From NCBI GenBank assembly GCA_018883305.1, contig VEQI01000002.1, positions 1 through 38,336 on the forward strand: a stretch of 38,336 bases of DNA, read 5' to 3'. Under the pieces are notes generated by a model, which worked only from the letters and a program-made list of their open reading frames with translations, searched no databases and was not told the origin of the DNA. This stretch comes from Limnohabitans sp. GTDB taxonomy: Bacteria > Pseudomonadota > Gammaproteobacteria > Burkholderiales > Burkholderiaceae_C. Positions 14,799-23,712 of the stretch are shown in pieces. The translations under genes and the position numbers were made by a program. Every line of letters starts with the position of its first letter. Positions within the stretch are counted from its first letter, which is position 1.

Positions 14799-15977
14799 TC
14801 AGCGTTGGTACCAGGCGCGTACTGCGCCGAGATAACGCTGCACACCCTCGGCCACGGTGGCACTGTCCAGTGCGCCGTAGGAGAGGCGTTGGTAGTTGGC
14901 GCGTGTTGTGTCGGTCAGGCCGAAGGCGAAGCCCGGGATGCAGGCCACCCGGTGCTGTTCCGTCATGAAGCGGTTGAAGGCCAGGGCATCGTCAACACCC
15001 GGCAATTTCATCAGGACGTAGAACGCGCCCTGGGTGTGCGGGTATTCCACCAGATCGCCCAGGGTGTCCAGTGCGGCATGGACCGTCTTGCGCACACGGG
15101 CCAAGGCCTCGATGTGCGGCGCCACCCAGTCACGTCCCAGCTTGAGCGCTTGCAAGGCTAGCACTTGAGAAGGCACGGGGGCGCAAATGATGTTGGTGTC
15201 CTGCACTTTGTTCATGGCATCGAACAGATCGGTCGGAAACACCACGTAGCCCACACGCCAGCTGGCCATGCCGTAATTTTTGGACATGGAATAGAAAGAC
15301 AGGGTGTGTGCGTGCGCCCCGGGAATGGACCCGGGAGAAAAGTGACGGGCACCTTCGTAAGTGAAATACTCGTAGGCCTCATCACAGAAATGGTAGAGGC
15401 CATGGTGTGCGCACAGGGCGTTGACGGCGCGCAGATCTTCTTCGCGATAGACCGCCCCGGTGGGGTTGTTGGGGGTGACCGTGATGATGGCCCGGGTGCG
15501 TGGCGTGATGGCCCGTGCCAGCGCCTCCACATCCAGGCTCCAGTCCGGTCGGGTGGGGACTGGCACCGGCACGCAACCGGCCATGCGGATGGCCATTTCC
15601 TGGTTGAAGTAATACGGCATGGGCAGGATGAACTCGTCACCCGCATCGCCAATGGCCATGACGGCGTTCAAAAACGCCATGTTGCTGCCCGCCGTGACCA
15701 TCACCTGGGATTGGCCCTGACACACAATGCCGTTTTCGCGCGCCAGCTTGCGTTCAATTTCTTCCACCAGCGGCTGATAGCCGGTGACCGGTTGATATTT
15801 GTGCAACTGGGCATCGGCCATCAAGGCGGGCAGGGCGGCGATGGCGTCAGCGGGCGGCGCGTAGCTCACCACGCCTTGCCCCAGGGAAATGGTGCCTGGG
15901 GTGGCGCGGGCCAGTGCAGCGATGGTGGGAATGATGGGGGTGTCGACCCCGTCCATGCGAAGTGAGTGTCGCTTCAT
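14799..15977 (-). CDS. Class I/II PLP-dependent aminotransferase
   Basis: This 392-residue aminotransferase of fold type I is close to the aspartate/aromatic aminotransferase-like group. It has the LGQGVVSYAPP substrate strip, PNNPTG (169-174), the ring-binding D199 and Y202 in FCDEAYEYF, and the Schiff-base lysine K233 in YSMSKNYGMASWRVG. The reading frame stays open upstream to 16280, but those extra residues overlap the divergent SDR gene and have no family likeness, so ATG 15977 is chosen. The neighbouring SDR and TakP-like 2-oxoacid receptor fit a pathway that interconverts amino acids and 2-oxo acids. The specific amino donor cannot be read from the sequence. Confidence 0.86.
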   Translation of the reverse strand: MKRHSLRMDGVDTPIIPTIAALARATPGTISLGQGVVSYAPPADAIAALPALMADAQLHKYQPVTGYQPLVEEIERKLARENGIVCQGQSQVMVTAGSNMAFLNAVMAIGDAGDEFILPMPYYFNQEMAIRMAGCVPVPVPTRPDWSLDVEALARAITPRTRAIITVTPNNPTGAVYREEDLRAVNALCAHHGLYHFCDEAYEYFTYEGARHFSPGSIPGAHAHTLSFYSMSKNYGMASWRVGYVVFPTDLFDAMNKVQDTNIICAPVPSQVLALQALKLGRDWVAPHIEALARVRKTVHAALDTLGDLVEYPHTQGAFYVLMKLPGVDDALAFNRFMTEQHRVACIPGFAFGLTDTTRANYQRLSYGALDSATVAEGVQRYLGAVRAWYQR

Positions 15978-16068
15978 GTCAGACGTTTCAAGCGTGATCG
16001 AGTATTCTTCCACAGAAGTTCCTGCGGGCTGCGTTGCCCGCATCCGCCACGTTTGTAGAAAGCCAGAC

Positions 16069-16833
16069 ATGAATCTCTTTGACCTCAGCGGCCAAGTGGC
16101 TGTCATCACCGGTTCCAGCCGCGGCATCGGACGGGCCATTGCCGAGCGCATGGCCGAGCACGGCGCGCGCGTGGTGATTTCCTCTCGCAAGGCCGATGCC
16201 TGCGAGGCCGTGGCCGCGGACATTCGTGCCCGCTTCGGTGAGGATCGGGCGGTGGCCATTGCCGCCAATATCTCGTCCAAAACCGATCTTCAACATCTCA
16301 TGGACGAGGCGCGCTCACGGCTGGGGCCCATCGACATCCTGGTCTGCAATGCCGCCACCAATCCCTACTTTGGTCCGCAAGAAGGCATCAGCGACGATCA
16401 GTTCCGCAAGATCCTGGACAACAACATCATTGCCAATCACTGGTTGATCAGCATGGCCGTGCCGCAGATGAAAGAGCGACGCCGCGGCGCCATCATCATC
16501 ATTTCATCCATCGGGGGGCTGCGTGGCTCGCCGGTGATCGGGGCCTATTGCATCAGCAAGGCAGCAGACATGCAGTTGGCGCGCAACCTGGCGGTGGAGT
16601 ACGGGCCTCACAACATCCGGGTCAACTGCATTTCTCCGGGGCTGATCAAGACGGATTTTGCGCGGGCCCTGTGGGAGGATCCCGCCATGTTGTCACGTCG
16701 AACCGAAACGACGCCACTGCGCCGCATTGGTGAACCCGACGAGATTGCCGGCGCCGCGGTGTTCCTGGCCTCGTCGGCGGGTTCCTTCATGACCGGTCAG
16801 AGCCTGGTCATTGACGGGGGGGTGACGATTTGA
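16069..16833 (+). CDS. Short-chain dehydrogenase/reductase (SDR)
   Basis: This is a 254-residue classical SDR that oxidises or reduces a hydroxyl/keto group with NAD(P). It has the cofactor motif TGSSRGIG (14-21), NAA (94-96) and the catalytic residues S147, Y160 and K164 (YCISK), followed by RVNCISPG and the C-terminal SLVIDGG. The arginines in SSRGIG and SSRK (37-41) suggest NADP(H). ATG 16069 begins the family-typical N-terminus; the upstream open frame from 15889 overlaps the divergent aminotransferase. The 91-base divergent gap is likely to hold promoters for both genes. Substrate unknown. Confidence 0.88.
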   Translation: MNLFDLSGQVAVITGSSRGIGRAIAERMAEHGARVVISSRKADACEAVAADIRARFGEDRAVAIAANISSKTDLQHLMDEARSRLGPIDILVCNAATNPYFGPQEGISDDQFRKILDNNIIANHWLISMAVPQMKERRRGAIIIISSIGGLRGSPVIGAYCISKAADMQLARNLAVEYGPHNIRVNCISPGLIKTDFARALWEDPAMLSRRTETTPLRRIGEPDEIAGAAVFLASSAGSFMTGQSLVIDGGVTI

Positions 16834-16846
16834 GCCTGCCGGCTCA
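16831..16846. terminator. Small hairpin spanning the stops of two convergent genes
   Basis: TGAGCC (16831-16836), loop TGCC, then GGCTCA (16841-16846) form a perfect 6-base stem. The left arm contains the SDR stop and the right arm contains the stop of the opposing gene. A short symmetrical hairpin there could end transcription both ways, although no T-run follows. Confidence 0.35.
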
Positions 16847-17218
16847 GGCGTCGTCCATGGCTGACGGGTCGTCCGGGAACACGGCCATGCCGCCAGCGTT
16901 GAGCTTCATGAGGAAGTAAAAATGCCTCAGTTCGGCCTTTTCGCAGTCCGGCGCTCCCAGCCAGCGGGCCAGGGCATGGGCTGGAATGTACATCTGCTTG
17001 GCGCCAAAATCCACGCCCACGCGGAAGTACCCGTCAGTCGGTTCCGAGAAGTCGAACACTTTGCCGGTCTGTCCGACCGGCCAGGGTTTCTTGAGCACGA
17101 TGACCGTTCGTCCCGGGCGGGCGAGGTAATCAAACGTGTCCTCGTAGGCCTCCCGGTGCCGCGTGTGCTGAGCCATGGCGGTGGCGGTGACCTGTTCAAT
17201 GAATTGTTCAACTTTCAT
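16844..17218 (-). CDS. Conserved-looking hypothetical protein
   Basis: I do not recognise this 124-residue protein. It is soluble with no leader. An N-terminal helical part (EQFIEQVTATAMAQHTRHREAY) is followed by strand-rich sequence (RTVIVLKKPWP, TGKVFDFSEP, GYFRVGVDFGAKQMYIPAHAL), a helical stretch with LRHFYFLMKL and an acidic end (DDPSAMDDA). Start 17218 is the only good ATG; the frame open to 17635 overlaps the lactonase gene. The alternation of well-formed hydrophobic strands argues for a real protein. It is divergent from the SMP-30 gene. Confidence 0.6.
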   Translation of the reverse strand: MKVEQFIEQVTATAMAQHTRHREAYEDTFDYLARPGRTVIVLKKPWPVGQTGKVFDFSEPTDGYFRVGVDFGAKQMYIPAHALARWLGAPDCEKAELRHFYFLMKLNAGGMAVFPDDPSAMDDA

Positions 17219-17287
17219 GGTCCATGGATCGGCTTCAGTGGATAGAACTTGAGCCCTAGGTGGACAGACATTTTTGAAGGGAATTTC

Positions 17288-18208
17288 ATGTTTTATGGCG
17301 AAATCGAAGGGGGTGGGTTCGAGGTCATCGAGCCCGAGTTTGCCGGCTGTTTTGTCGGCCATGCCCGTCTGGAGCGGTTGTGGACGGGTTGCCGCTGGGC
17401 TGAGGGCCCCGCCTGGTTTGGCGGCGGACGCTATCTGATCTGGTCGGATCTGCCCAACAACCGGCTGATGCGCTATGACGACACCGATGGCTCGGTGTCC
17501 GTGTTTCGCCAGCCCAGTGGCTTTGCCAACGGCAATACGGTGGACCGGCAAGGGCGGCTCATCACCTGTGAGCACCTGAACCGGCGTGTCACCCGGACCG
17601 AGCATGACGGCTCGATCACGGTGCTGGCCAGCCACTTTCAGGAACGACGACTCAATTCACCCAATGACGTGGTGGTGAAGTCCGATGGCTCGATCTGGTT
17701 CACCGACCCCAACTACGGCATCATTGCCGACTATGAAGGGGGCCGGGCCGAGCAGGAGCAGGTAGGCTGTCATGTCTATCGCATCGACCCGGACACGGGG
17801 ACGGTGACCTGCGTGGCCGATGATTTCGATCACCCCAACGGCCTGGCCTTTTCCCGCGACGAGCGGCATTTGTACGTGGCCGACAGCGGCTTCACGGAGT
17901 CGCCGCAGGCCCCCCGTCATATCCGTTGCCTGACGCTGGATGCCAGCGGTCAGCGGCTGGGGGCATCCCGTGTGTTTGCCGAATGTCAGCAAGGCATCTT
18001 TGACGGCTTTCGCATCGATGAGCAGGGGCGGGTGTGGGCGTCCACCGCTGGTGGCGTGAACTGCTACGCCCCGGACGGTCGCTTGATTGGCAAAGTGCAC
18101 GTGCCTGAAATGGTGGCCAACGTGGCCTTTGGCGGCGTGCAACGCAATCGCTTGTTCATTTGCGGCACCACGTCGCTGTACGCCATTTATCTGAAGATCA
18201 ACGGCTGA
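17288..18208 (+). CDS. SMP-30/gluconolactonase-family lactonase
   Basis: This 306-residue six-bladed beta-propeller belongs to the SMP-30/gluconolactonase/LRE family, which opens sugar or other lactones with a divalent metal. The metal-side residues are visible: the glutamate in RWAEGPAW, the asparagine in NSPNDVVV, the asparagine in HPNGLAFS and the aspartate in YVADSG. Blade repeats such as SIWFTDPNYG and VWASTAGG follow the usual pattern. ATG 17288, after GAAGGG, is taken as the start. There is no clear signal peptide, so it is probably cytoplasmic. It converges on a Bug gene 9 bases away. Confidence 0.87.
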   Translation: MFYGEIEGGGFEVIEPEFAGCFVGHARLERLWTGCRWAEGPAWFGGGRYLIWSDLPNNRLMRYDDTDGSVSVFRQPSGFANGNTVDRQGRLITCEHLNRRVTRTEHDGSITVLASHFQERRLNSPNDVVVKSDGSIWFTDPNYGIIADYEGGRAEQEQVGCHVYRIDPDTGTVTCVADDFDHPNGLAFSRDERHLYVADSGFTESPQAPRHIRCLTLDASGQRLGASRVFAECQQGIFDGFRIDEQGRVWASTAGGVNCYAPDGRLIGKVHVPEMVANVAFGGVQRNRLFICGTTSLYAIYLKING

Positions 18209-18217
18209 CACCCACCC

Positions 18218-19240
18218 TCAGGGCTTGATATTGCCCTTGCGGATGACGTCAGAGAACACGCTGGACACCATCTTGAGGTACTTGGTGAAGTCCTCGTTTT
18301 TGCGGAAGTCGATTTCGATGGCGATGCCGTCGAACGCTTTCTTCATCTCCGGTGTCTGCATGGCTTTTTCCAGCACGTTGGTGAGCTGATCCACGATGGG
18401 TCGCGGTGTATTGGCTGGCGCCATCATGCCGAACCAGGCGCCCAGATCAAAGCCAGGGATGCCGGCCGCCGTGGCCAGGGGGGGCACGCCGGGCGTGACG
18501 CTGCTGCCTTTTTCCAACGAGACGCCATAGGCTTTGAGACGGCCATTGCGAACAAAAGGCAAGGTGGAACCCGCCGTTTCAATACAGTAGGCCACTTGCC
18601 CACTGATCACGTCTGTCAGAGCCGGCACTGATCCTTTGTAGGGGACATGCGTGGCCTGCAGTCCCAGCGCGGCGTTGAAGGACTCACAGATCAGGTGCGC
18701 GGTGGCGCCGGTCCCGGAGGAGGCGAAGGAATACTTGTTGGGGTTGCCCTTGATCAGCGCGACCAACTCCTTGGCGTCCTTGGCGGGAAAGTCCATGCCC
18801 GTCACCAGCAGGTAGGGGGACAGTCCCAGCATGGCAATGGGGGCGAAGTCTTTGTCGGAATCGTAGGGTGTTTTGGTGAACAGCGGGCTGATGCTCACCG
18901 GACCACTGGAGGCTGCCAAGAGGGTGTATCCGTCAGCCGGGGCCTTGGCCACAGCGTCCGTGCCAATGGTGCCGCCAGCACCTGCGCGGTTATCGATGAC
19001 AAAGGGCTGTCCCAGAATCTTGCTCAATTCCTGGCCCAGCACACGAGCAGCCAGGTCGGTGGCCTGCCCGGGAGGCCAGGGCACCATGAGCTTGATGGGT
19101 CGGTTGGGGTACGCTGCTTGGGCCTGAGCTGGTGCGTGCAAGCCTACCACGCTGGCAGCACCGATGGCGGCCGTCTGGCTCAGCAGATCTCGACGGGTGA
19201 TTCCGGACAGTGGGGAAAAGGGATGCGTTTTGCGGTTCAT
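18218..19240 (-). CDS. Bug-family receptor with Tat-type leader
   Basis: This is a 340-residue Bug/TctC-like periplasmic binding protein. Its leader carries a twin-arginine motif (ITRRDLLSQ, about 14-22) and ends near APAQAQA, so it is probably exported folded by the Tat system, unlike the Sec-type leaders of most copies here. Receptor marks include IKLMVPWPPGQATDLAAR, VIDNRAGAGG, PADGYTLLAAS, SSGTGATAHLICESF and VPYKGSVPALTD. It is the last gene of the five-gene minus-strand operon beginning at 23661 and lies 78 bases after the MmgE/PrpD gene. It is therefore the likely receptor for that pathway's starting acid. Confidence 0.92.
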   Translation of the reverse strand: MNRKTHPFSPLSGITRRDLLSQTAAIGAASVVGLHAPAQAQAAYPNRPIKLMVPWPPGQATDLAARVLGQELSKILGQPFVIDNRAGAGGTIGTDAVAKAPADGYTLLAASSGPVSISPLFTKTPYDSDKDFAPIAMLGLSPYLLVTGMDFPAKDAKELVALIKGNPNKYSFASSGTGATAHLICESFNAALGLQATHVPYKGSVPALTDVISGQVAYCIETAGSTLPFVRNGRLKAYGVSLEKGSSVTPGVPPLATAAGIPGFDLGAWFGMMAPANTPRPIVDQLTNVLEKAMQTPEMKKAFDGIAIEIDFRKNEDFTKYLKMVSSVFSDVIRKGNIKP

Positions 19241-19318
19241 GAAAACACTCCTGGCAGGGTTGAGGTCAGTGATGAATCAGGGGACAGGTGAGTCACGTTG
19301 TCAGTGACATGTCACACG

Positions 19319-20677
19319 TCAGGCCGTGGCCAATTCTCGGGCCGAGGCCACTTGTTCCAAGTGGGTCAGGCGTTGCCACAGTCCCTCGCGGTCCAGCGGA
19401 ACATGACCTTGTGTGCAGTCCATGAATTTGAGGCGCATGTCTTCTTCGGAGAGCACGCATTTGGCGTTGCCGCGGGCAAAGCGAATGTCACCGGTGTCCA
19501 GTACGCGGCCGTCATCAAGCTCCAGTTCCACGCGGTCATTCATCGCGAAGATGGGCTCGACGGTGCAGCGTGAATCGTCGGTGCTGATGTTCACACGCGG
19601 CATGAGCGCACGGATCGGTGCCTGGGCCACCACCTCGTCGGTCAGCTCATGCAGGCCAACCCGTCCATGTACCAGAGCAGAGGCAATGGCAAATTCCAGA
19701 CTGAACTTGGCCTCCAGTCCGGTGATGGGGGAGTGGTTGCGCAGCATGGAGGCCTGCGCCACCCCAATGCGCGCGCGAATGGTCTTGACGCGATCGGCTT
19801 GCAGGCCATGGTCGCGTCGCAAATCCAGCACGCCGTCAATCACGCGGTGCGTGGCATAGCAGGTGGGGTACTTCTTGATGGAGAGCCCGTAGTCGAGGAT
19901 GCGCAAGGTCTTGCCCAGCGTCGTGCATGCAGAATCCCGGTCGGCCTGGCCATGCGGGGAGAGGGCGGCCAGATAGCCCGCATGATGTTCAAAAGCGTCC
20001 GGCGCCGCGGTCAAACCCAGCCGGGCGAATTGCACGGCCTCCAGGCCACAGGCCGCTGCACGTCCAGCGTGCAAGGGCTTGGTCATGGTGCCGAAATTGG
20101 CCACCAGTCCGCCGGCCATGCTGGCCGACAGCGCCAGTGCGTGCTGAGTCTGCGCCAGTGGCAGCCGATGCAGATAAGCCGCAGCCGCACAAGCACCCAC
20201 GGTGCCCAGCACGGCGGTGGGATGCCAGCCCTTGAGGTGATAAGCATCTTTCTCGCGGGTGAACAATTCGGCCCACACTTCATAGCCCACCAGGTAGGCA
20301 CGCAGGGCTTCGGCGCCCGAGGCATTGACTTCTTCCGCAGCGGCCAGCACCGCCGGCACCAGCACCGTGCTGGGGTGCCCCCCCAGGGCCACGTCGTCAA
20401 AGTCCAGCGCATGGCCGGCTGTGCCGTTGATCAACGCGGCATCCGCAGCATTCAGTCGCACTCCGCCCAGCAGCACAGACGAGGCGCCCGTGGCCGGATG
20501 GCGCGCAGCCACAAACTGGCGAGCGATCTGCACCACCGGTTCATCACGGCCTGCAATCATGGTGGCCAGGGTGTCGGCAAAACCGGTCTTGATGATGCGC
20601 ACGGCCTCTGGCGGCAGTTGCGCGGGCAAATTCGGTTGGTGCACAAAGGCGGCCAGTGCTGCGGTCAATCCTGTCAT
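19319..20677 (-). CDS. MmgE/PrpD-family protein
   Basis: This 452-residue member of the MmgE/PrpD family is related to 2-methylcitrate dehydratase and cis-aconitate decarboxylase. It has the all-helical N-terminal domain with NGTAGHALDFDD (84-95), HPSTVLVPAVLAAAEEV and the GWHPTAVLGTVGA segment, then the YPTCYATHRVIDG region of the lid domain. Length matches the family. It lies between an HMG-CoA lyase-like gene and a Bug gene in one operon. A dehydration, isomerisation or decarboxylation of a branched dicarboxylic or tricarboxylic acid before CoA activation would suit the context. Exact chemistry is not readable. Confidence 0.9.
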   Translation of the reverse strand: MTGLTAALAAFVHQPNLPAQLPPEAVRIIKTGFADTLATMIAGRDEPVVQIARQFVAARHPATGASSVLLGGVRLNAADAALINGTAGHALDFDDVALGGHPSTVLVPAVLAAAEEVNASGAEALRAYLVGYEVWAELFTREKDAYHLKGWHPTAVLGTVGACAAAAYLHRLPLAQTQHALALSASMAGGLVANFGTMTKPLHAGRAAACGLEAVQFARLGLTAAPDAFEHHAGYLAALSPHGQADRDSACTTLGKTLRILDYGLSIKKYPTCYATHRVIDGVLDLRRDHGLQADRVKTIRARIGVAQASMLRNHSPITGLEAKFSLEFAIASALVHGRVGLHELTDEVVAQAPIRALMPRVNISTDDSRCTVEPIFAMNDRVELELDDGRVLDTGDIRFARGNAKCVLSEEDMRLKFMDCTQGHVPLDREGLWQRLTHLEQVASARELATA

Positions 20678-20731
20678 GGCTTGTCTCCTCTGGGGTGAGC
20701 GGTGCTTGCGGGTGGCGTTCGTGCGTGTTGG

Positions 20732-21688
20732 TCAGGCGGCCAGGGGTTCTCGGGCAGGGTCCAGCATGGTGCGATATTTGACGGGCAGCCCTGCACGCGC
20801 CAAGGTGCCGTGCATCTCGATGTCGGGCAAGGTGTCGCGGATGATCTGGCGGATGGCCACCAGCTGCTCCAAATTCACACCGGTGCGCAGCCCCATGGAG
20901 TCAAGCATGAAGCACAGGTCTTCCATCACGATGTTGCCCGTGGCCCCAGGCGCAAACGGACAACCCCCGATGCCCGCCAGCGAAGCATCAAAGTGGCGAA
21001 TGCCGCACTCCAGGGCCGCGGCCACGTTGGCCAGGCCGGTGCCGCGGGTGTCATGGAAATGCGCGGCAATGACCTTGTCACCCAGCTCGGCCTTGAGGGC
21101 CTTGAACACGGAGCGCACCAATTGCGGGTCGGCGTAGCCCACGGTGTCGGGGATGACGAGTTCATCGGCACCAGCTTCGGACAGCATGCAGGCATACTTG
21201 ACCACATCGCTCACGGCCACGCGGCCTTCAAAGGAACACCCAAAAGACGTGGCCAGACCGGCCACGATGATGGGCCGCTTGTCTGCCGGCTGAGCCCGGA
21301 TCAGCTCGACAATGCGGCGGAAATCGGCCACCGAATCTTCACGTTCGCGGCGCACGTTGTTGAGGTTGTGCGTCTTGCTGGCCGACATCACGAAGTTGAG
21401 TTTGTGCACGCCCAGTTCCAGCCCGCGTTCTGCGCCACGGTAGTTGGGAATCAGCGCAGCGACGGTGAGGCCCGGCACTTTCAACGCGCCCACAGACACG
21501 GCTTCCGCGTCCACAAACTGCGGCACCACTTTGGCGGGCACGTAAGAGGTGACTTCGATCTCCTGCACACCCGCCGCCGCTTCGGCGGCAATCCAGGCCA
21601 GCTTGCGCTCGGTGGGCATGAAGGTGGGATGAATCTGAAGGCCGTCACGCAGGCCCACTTCACGGACAACAACATCAATTTGGGACAT
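20732..21688 (-). CDS. Hydroxymethylglutaryl-CoA lyase-like enzyme
   Basis: This 318-residue DRE-TIM metallolyase splits 3-hydroxy-3-methylglutaryl-CoA or a close relative to acetyl-CoA and a keto acid. It shows REVGLRDGLQ (9-18), EVTSYVPAKVVPQF, the metal histidine pair in HFHDTRGTG and the lyase signature GIGGCPFAPGATGN, which includes the mobile cysteine loop. A GAGGT lies just before ATG 21688. The gene starts 8 bases after the enoyl-CoA hydratase stop. Following a hydratase, this is the same order of chemistry as the end of leucine breakdown (3-methylglutaconyl-CoA hydratase, then HMG-CoA lyase), but the liuABD partners are missing. Confidence 0.9.
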   Translation of the reverse strand: MSQIDVVVREVGLRDGLQIHPTFMPTERKLAWIAAEAAAGVQEIEVTSYVPAKVVPQFVDAEAVSVGALKVPGLTVAALIPNYRGAERGLELGVHKLNFVMSASKTHNLNNVRREREDSVADFRRIVELIRAQPADKRPIIVAGLATSFGCSFEGRVAVSDVVKYACMLSEAGADELVIPDTVGYADPQLVRSVFKALKAELGDKVIAAHFHDTRGTGLANVAAALECGIRHFDASLAGIGGCPFAPGATGNIVMEDLCFMLDSMGLRTGVNLEQLVAIRQIIRDTLPDIEMHGTLARAGLPVKYRTMLDPAREPLAA

Positions 21689-21696
21689 GGTTTACC

Positions 21697-22503
21697 TCAC
21701 TTGCCTTTGAACACGGGTTTGCGTTTTTCGTTGAAGGCGCGCACACCTTCGTAGCGGTCTTCGGTTTCCACCAGGTGGTTGTAGGCCTCGACCTCGAAAC
21801 GGAAGGCGGTACGAAGTTCCATTTCGAAACCATAACGAACGGACTTCTTGATTTGCCGTACGGACAGCGGGGCATTGCCGGCGATGGTGGTGGCCGTTTG
21901 CAAGGCCATGGCCAGCACCTGATCCGGCTCGGCGATGTCATTGAACAAACCCCAGGCCAGGGCTTTTTGCGCGCTGATGGGTTGGCCCGTCATCAACAGT
22001 TCCTTGGCACGGCGTTGACCCACGGCACGGGGCAAATTCTGGGTGCCGCCAGCGCCCGGCATGATGCCCAGCGTGACTTCGGTCAGGGCAAATCGCGCCG
22101 CATTGGAGGCGTAGGCAAAGTCGCAGCTCAGCACGGTTTCAAAACCACCGGCATAGGCATGGCCGTTCACAGCGGCGATCACTGGAATGGGCATGTCGGT
22201 GAGGGTCCAGTACATGCGTTCAAACAACTCATGCTGCTTGATCCACTGTTCCTTGGTCATGCCGTTGCGCTCTTTCAAATCGCCACCCGAGCAGAAAATC
22301 TTGTTGGGACCCGCGCCCGTCAGCACGATGCAGCGCACATCGCCGGCGTCCTCGGTCAGGCGGCTCCACAGGTCAAACAGGTCGCGACCCATCTGGGTGC
22401 TGATGGCGTTGCCCACTTCAGGGCGATTCAGGGTGACTTGCAATACGTGCGGCGCGACCATCTCGGTCAGCACGGTGGCGTAAGCGGGCAGGGACAAAGT
22501 CAT
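21697..22503 (-). CDS. Enoyl-CoA hydratase/isomerase family protein
   Basis: This is a 268-residue crotonase-fold enzyme. The oxyanion-hole strands are NKIFCSGGDLK (67-77) and NGHAYAGGFE (113-122). Both glutamates of true hydratases seem present: E142 in LTEVTLGIMPGAGG and E168 in RAKELLMTG. Water addition to an enoyl-CoA is thus more likely than isomerisation alone. The C-terminus carries the usual trimer helix with EKRKPVFKGK. GAGGAG precedes ATG 22503, which is 3 bases after the CoA-transferase stop, so the two are translationally coupled. Context suggests a branched C5-C6 dicarboxylyl-CoA as substrate. Confidence 0.9.
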   Translation of the reverse strand: MTLSLPAYATVLTEMVAPHVLQVTLNRPEVGNAISTQMGRDLFDLWSRLTEDAGDVRCIVLTGAGPNKIFCSGGDLKERNGMTKEQWIKQHELFERMYWTLTDMPIPVIAAVNGHAYAGGFETVLSCDFAYASNAARFALTEVTLGIMPGAGGTQNLPRAVGQRRAKELLMTGQPISAQKALAWGLFNDIAEPDQVLAMALQTATTIAGNAPLSVRQIKKSVRYGFEMELRTAFRFEVEAYNHLVETEDRYEGVRAFNEKRKPVFKGK

Positions 22504-22506
22504 GGA

Positions 22507-23661
22507 TTAACTCCTCGGGTTCAAGATCGATTCGGTATGTTCGCCCAGCTTGGGCGGCGCGCCCCGCGACACGGGACGTTGCCCATCCAGGCTCAGGGGC
22601 AGGGTGACAAAACGCATGGAGGTGTCCGGGACCGGCTGGATCAAGCCCAGGGCCTGGGTTTGCGGATGCTCGGCCATTTGCTGAATGGTTTGCACAGGTG
22701 AGCAGGGAATGCCCGCCGCCTCCAGGGCCTCCACCCATTCACGAGTGGGGCGCTGAGACATCAGTTCGTCGAGCAGGCGGTACAACTCCACCTGGTTGCG
22801 CACGCGTGAGGGGTTGTCCACAAAACGCGGATCTTCGATCCACTCGGGATGCCCCACCACCTTGGCCAGGCTGCGAAACAAGCTGTCGCTGCCGGCCGCC
22901 ACCACCACTTCGCCATCCAGCGTCATGTAAGCCTTGTAGGGGGCAATGCCAGGTGCCCCCGAGCCCTGTTTCTGCGGGCTTTCCCCCGTGCACAGGTATT
23001 GCGCGGTGAGCAGCGAGGTCCAGGAGGCCGCTGTTTCAAACAGGGAGACATCCACGACGCGGCCACGTCCGGTCTGTTGACGCTCATACAAGGCGGTGAG
23101 AATGCCCACCACCGACCACAGGCCCGTGCCCATGTCCACGATCGAGGCGCCCACGCGCACGGAGGGACGACCAGGTTCGCCGGTGGTGCTCATCACGCCG
23201 CCAAAGGCCTGCATCAGTGGGTCATAGCCCGGGCGCTCTTTCAAGGGACCTTCGCGCCCGAAGGCGCCCAAATTGCAATACACCAAGGAGGGCTTGGTGG
23301 CCAGCAAGGTGGGGCCGTCGATGCCCAGCTTTTCCACGTGACCAGGGCGAAGGTTTTGCAGCACCACGTCGGCGCGCTCGATGATGAGTTGCTTGAGGGC
23401 GGCGGCTTCCTGGGCATCTCGGAAATTGCAGACCACAGAACGCTTGTTGCGATTGAGTGACTGGAAAAACGCGGAGGCACCTTCCCAAAAGGGCGGACCC
23501 CATCGGCGTGCATCGTCGCCGTCGGACTTTTCCACCTTGATGACATCGGCGCCAAGCTCACTCAGGATGTGACCAGCAAAGGGGGCGGCCACACTGTGAC
23601 CCAATTCAATGACCACCAGACCTTTGAAGGGTTGGGGGGCGGTGGAGGAAGATGCGCTCAT
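22507..23661 (-). CDS. Family III CoA-transferase (CaiB/BaiF)
   Basis: This 384-residue CoA-transferase moves CoA from a donor such as succinyl-CoA to a carboxylic acid. It carries the family start GLVVIELGHSVAAPFAGHIL (quoted part), LGADVIKVEK, NRNKRSV, VLQNLRPGHVEKLG, GYDPLMQAFGG and the catalytic aspartate D176 in SIVDMGTG. It is the first gene of the operon and would activate the imported acid for the hydratase and lyase that follow. No clear ribosome site is seen before ATG 23661. A 187-base divergent gap with a large inverted repeat at 23713-23745 separates it from a Bug gene. Confidence 0.9.
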   Translation of the reverse strand: MSASSSTAPQPFKGLVVIELGHSVAAPFAGHILSELGADVIKVEKSDGDDARRWGPPFWEGASAFFQSLNRNKRSVVCNFRDAQEAAALKQLIIERADVVLQNLRPGHVEKLGIDGPTLLATKPSLVYCNLGAFGREGPLKERPGYDPLMQAFGGVMSTTGEPGRPSVRVGASIVDMGTGLWSVVGILTALYERQQTGRGRVVDVSLFETAASWTSLLTAQYLCTGESPQKQGSGAPGIAPYKAYMTLDGEVVVAAGSDSLFRSLAKVVGHPEWIEDPRFVDNPSRVRNQVELYRLLDELMSQRPTREWVEALEAAGIPCSPVQTIQQMAEHPQTQALGLIQPVPDTSMRFVTLPLSLDGQRPVSRGAPPKLGEHTESILNPRS

Positions 23662-23712
23662 TCGGCCTGTGTCGTGTTGTCGGGAGTCCCGTTTGAATTC
23701 ATATTACCAAAA

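Noticed and set aside
15977-16280. N-terminal extension of the aminotransferase frame
   Set aside because: It overlaps the divergent SDR gene, lacks family similarity, and ATG 15977 starts at the normal position.
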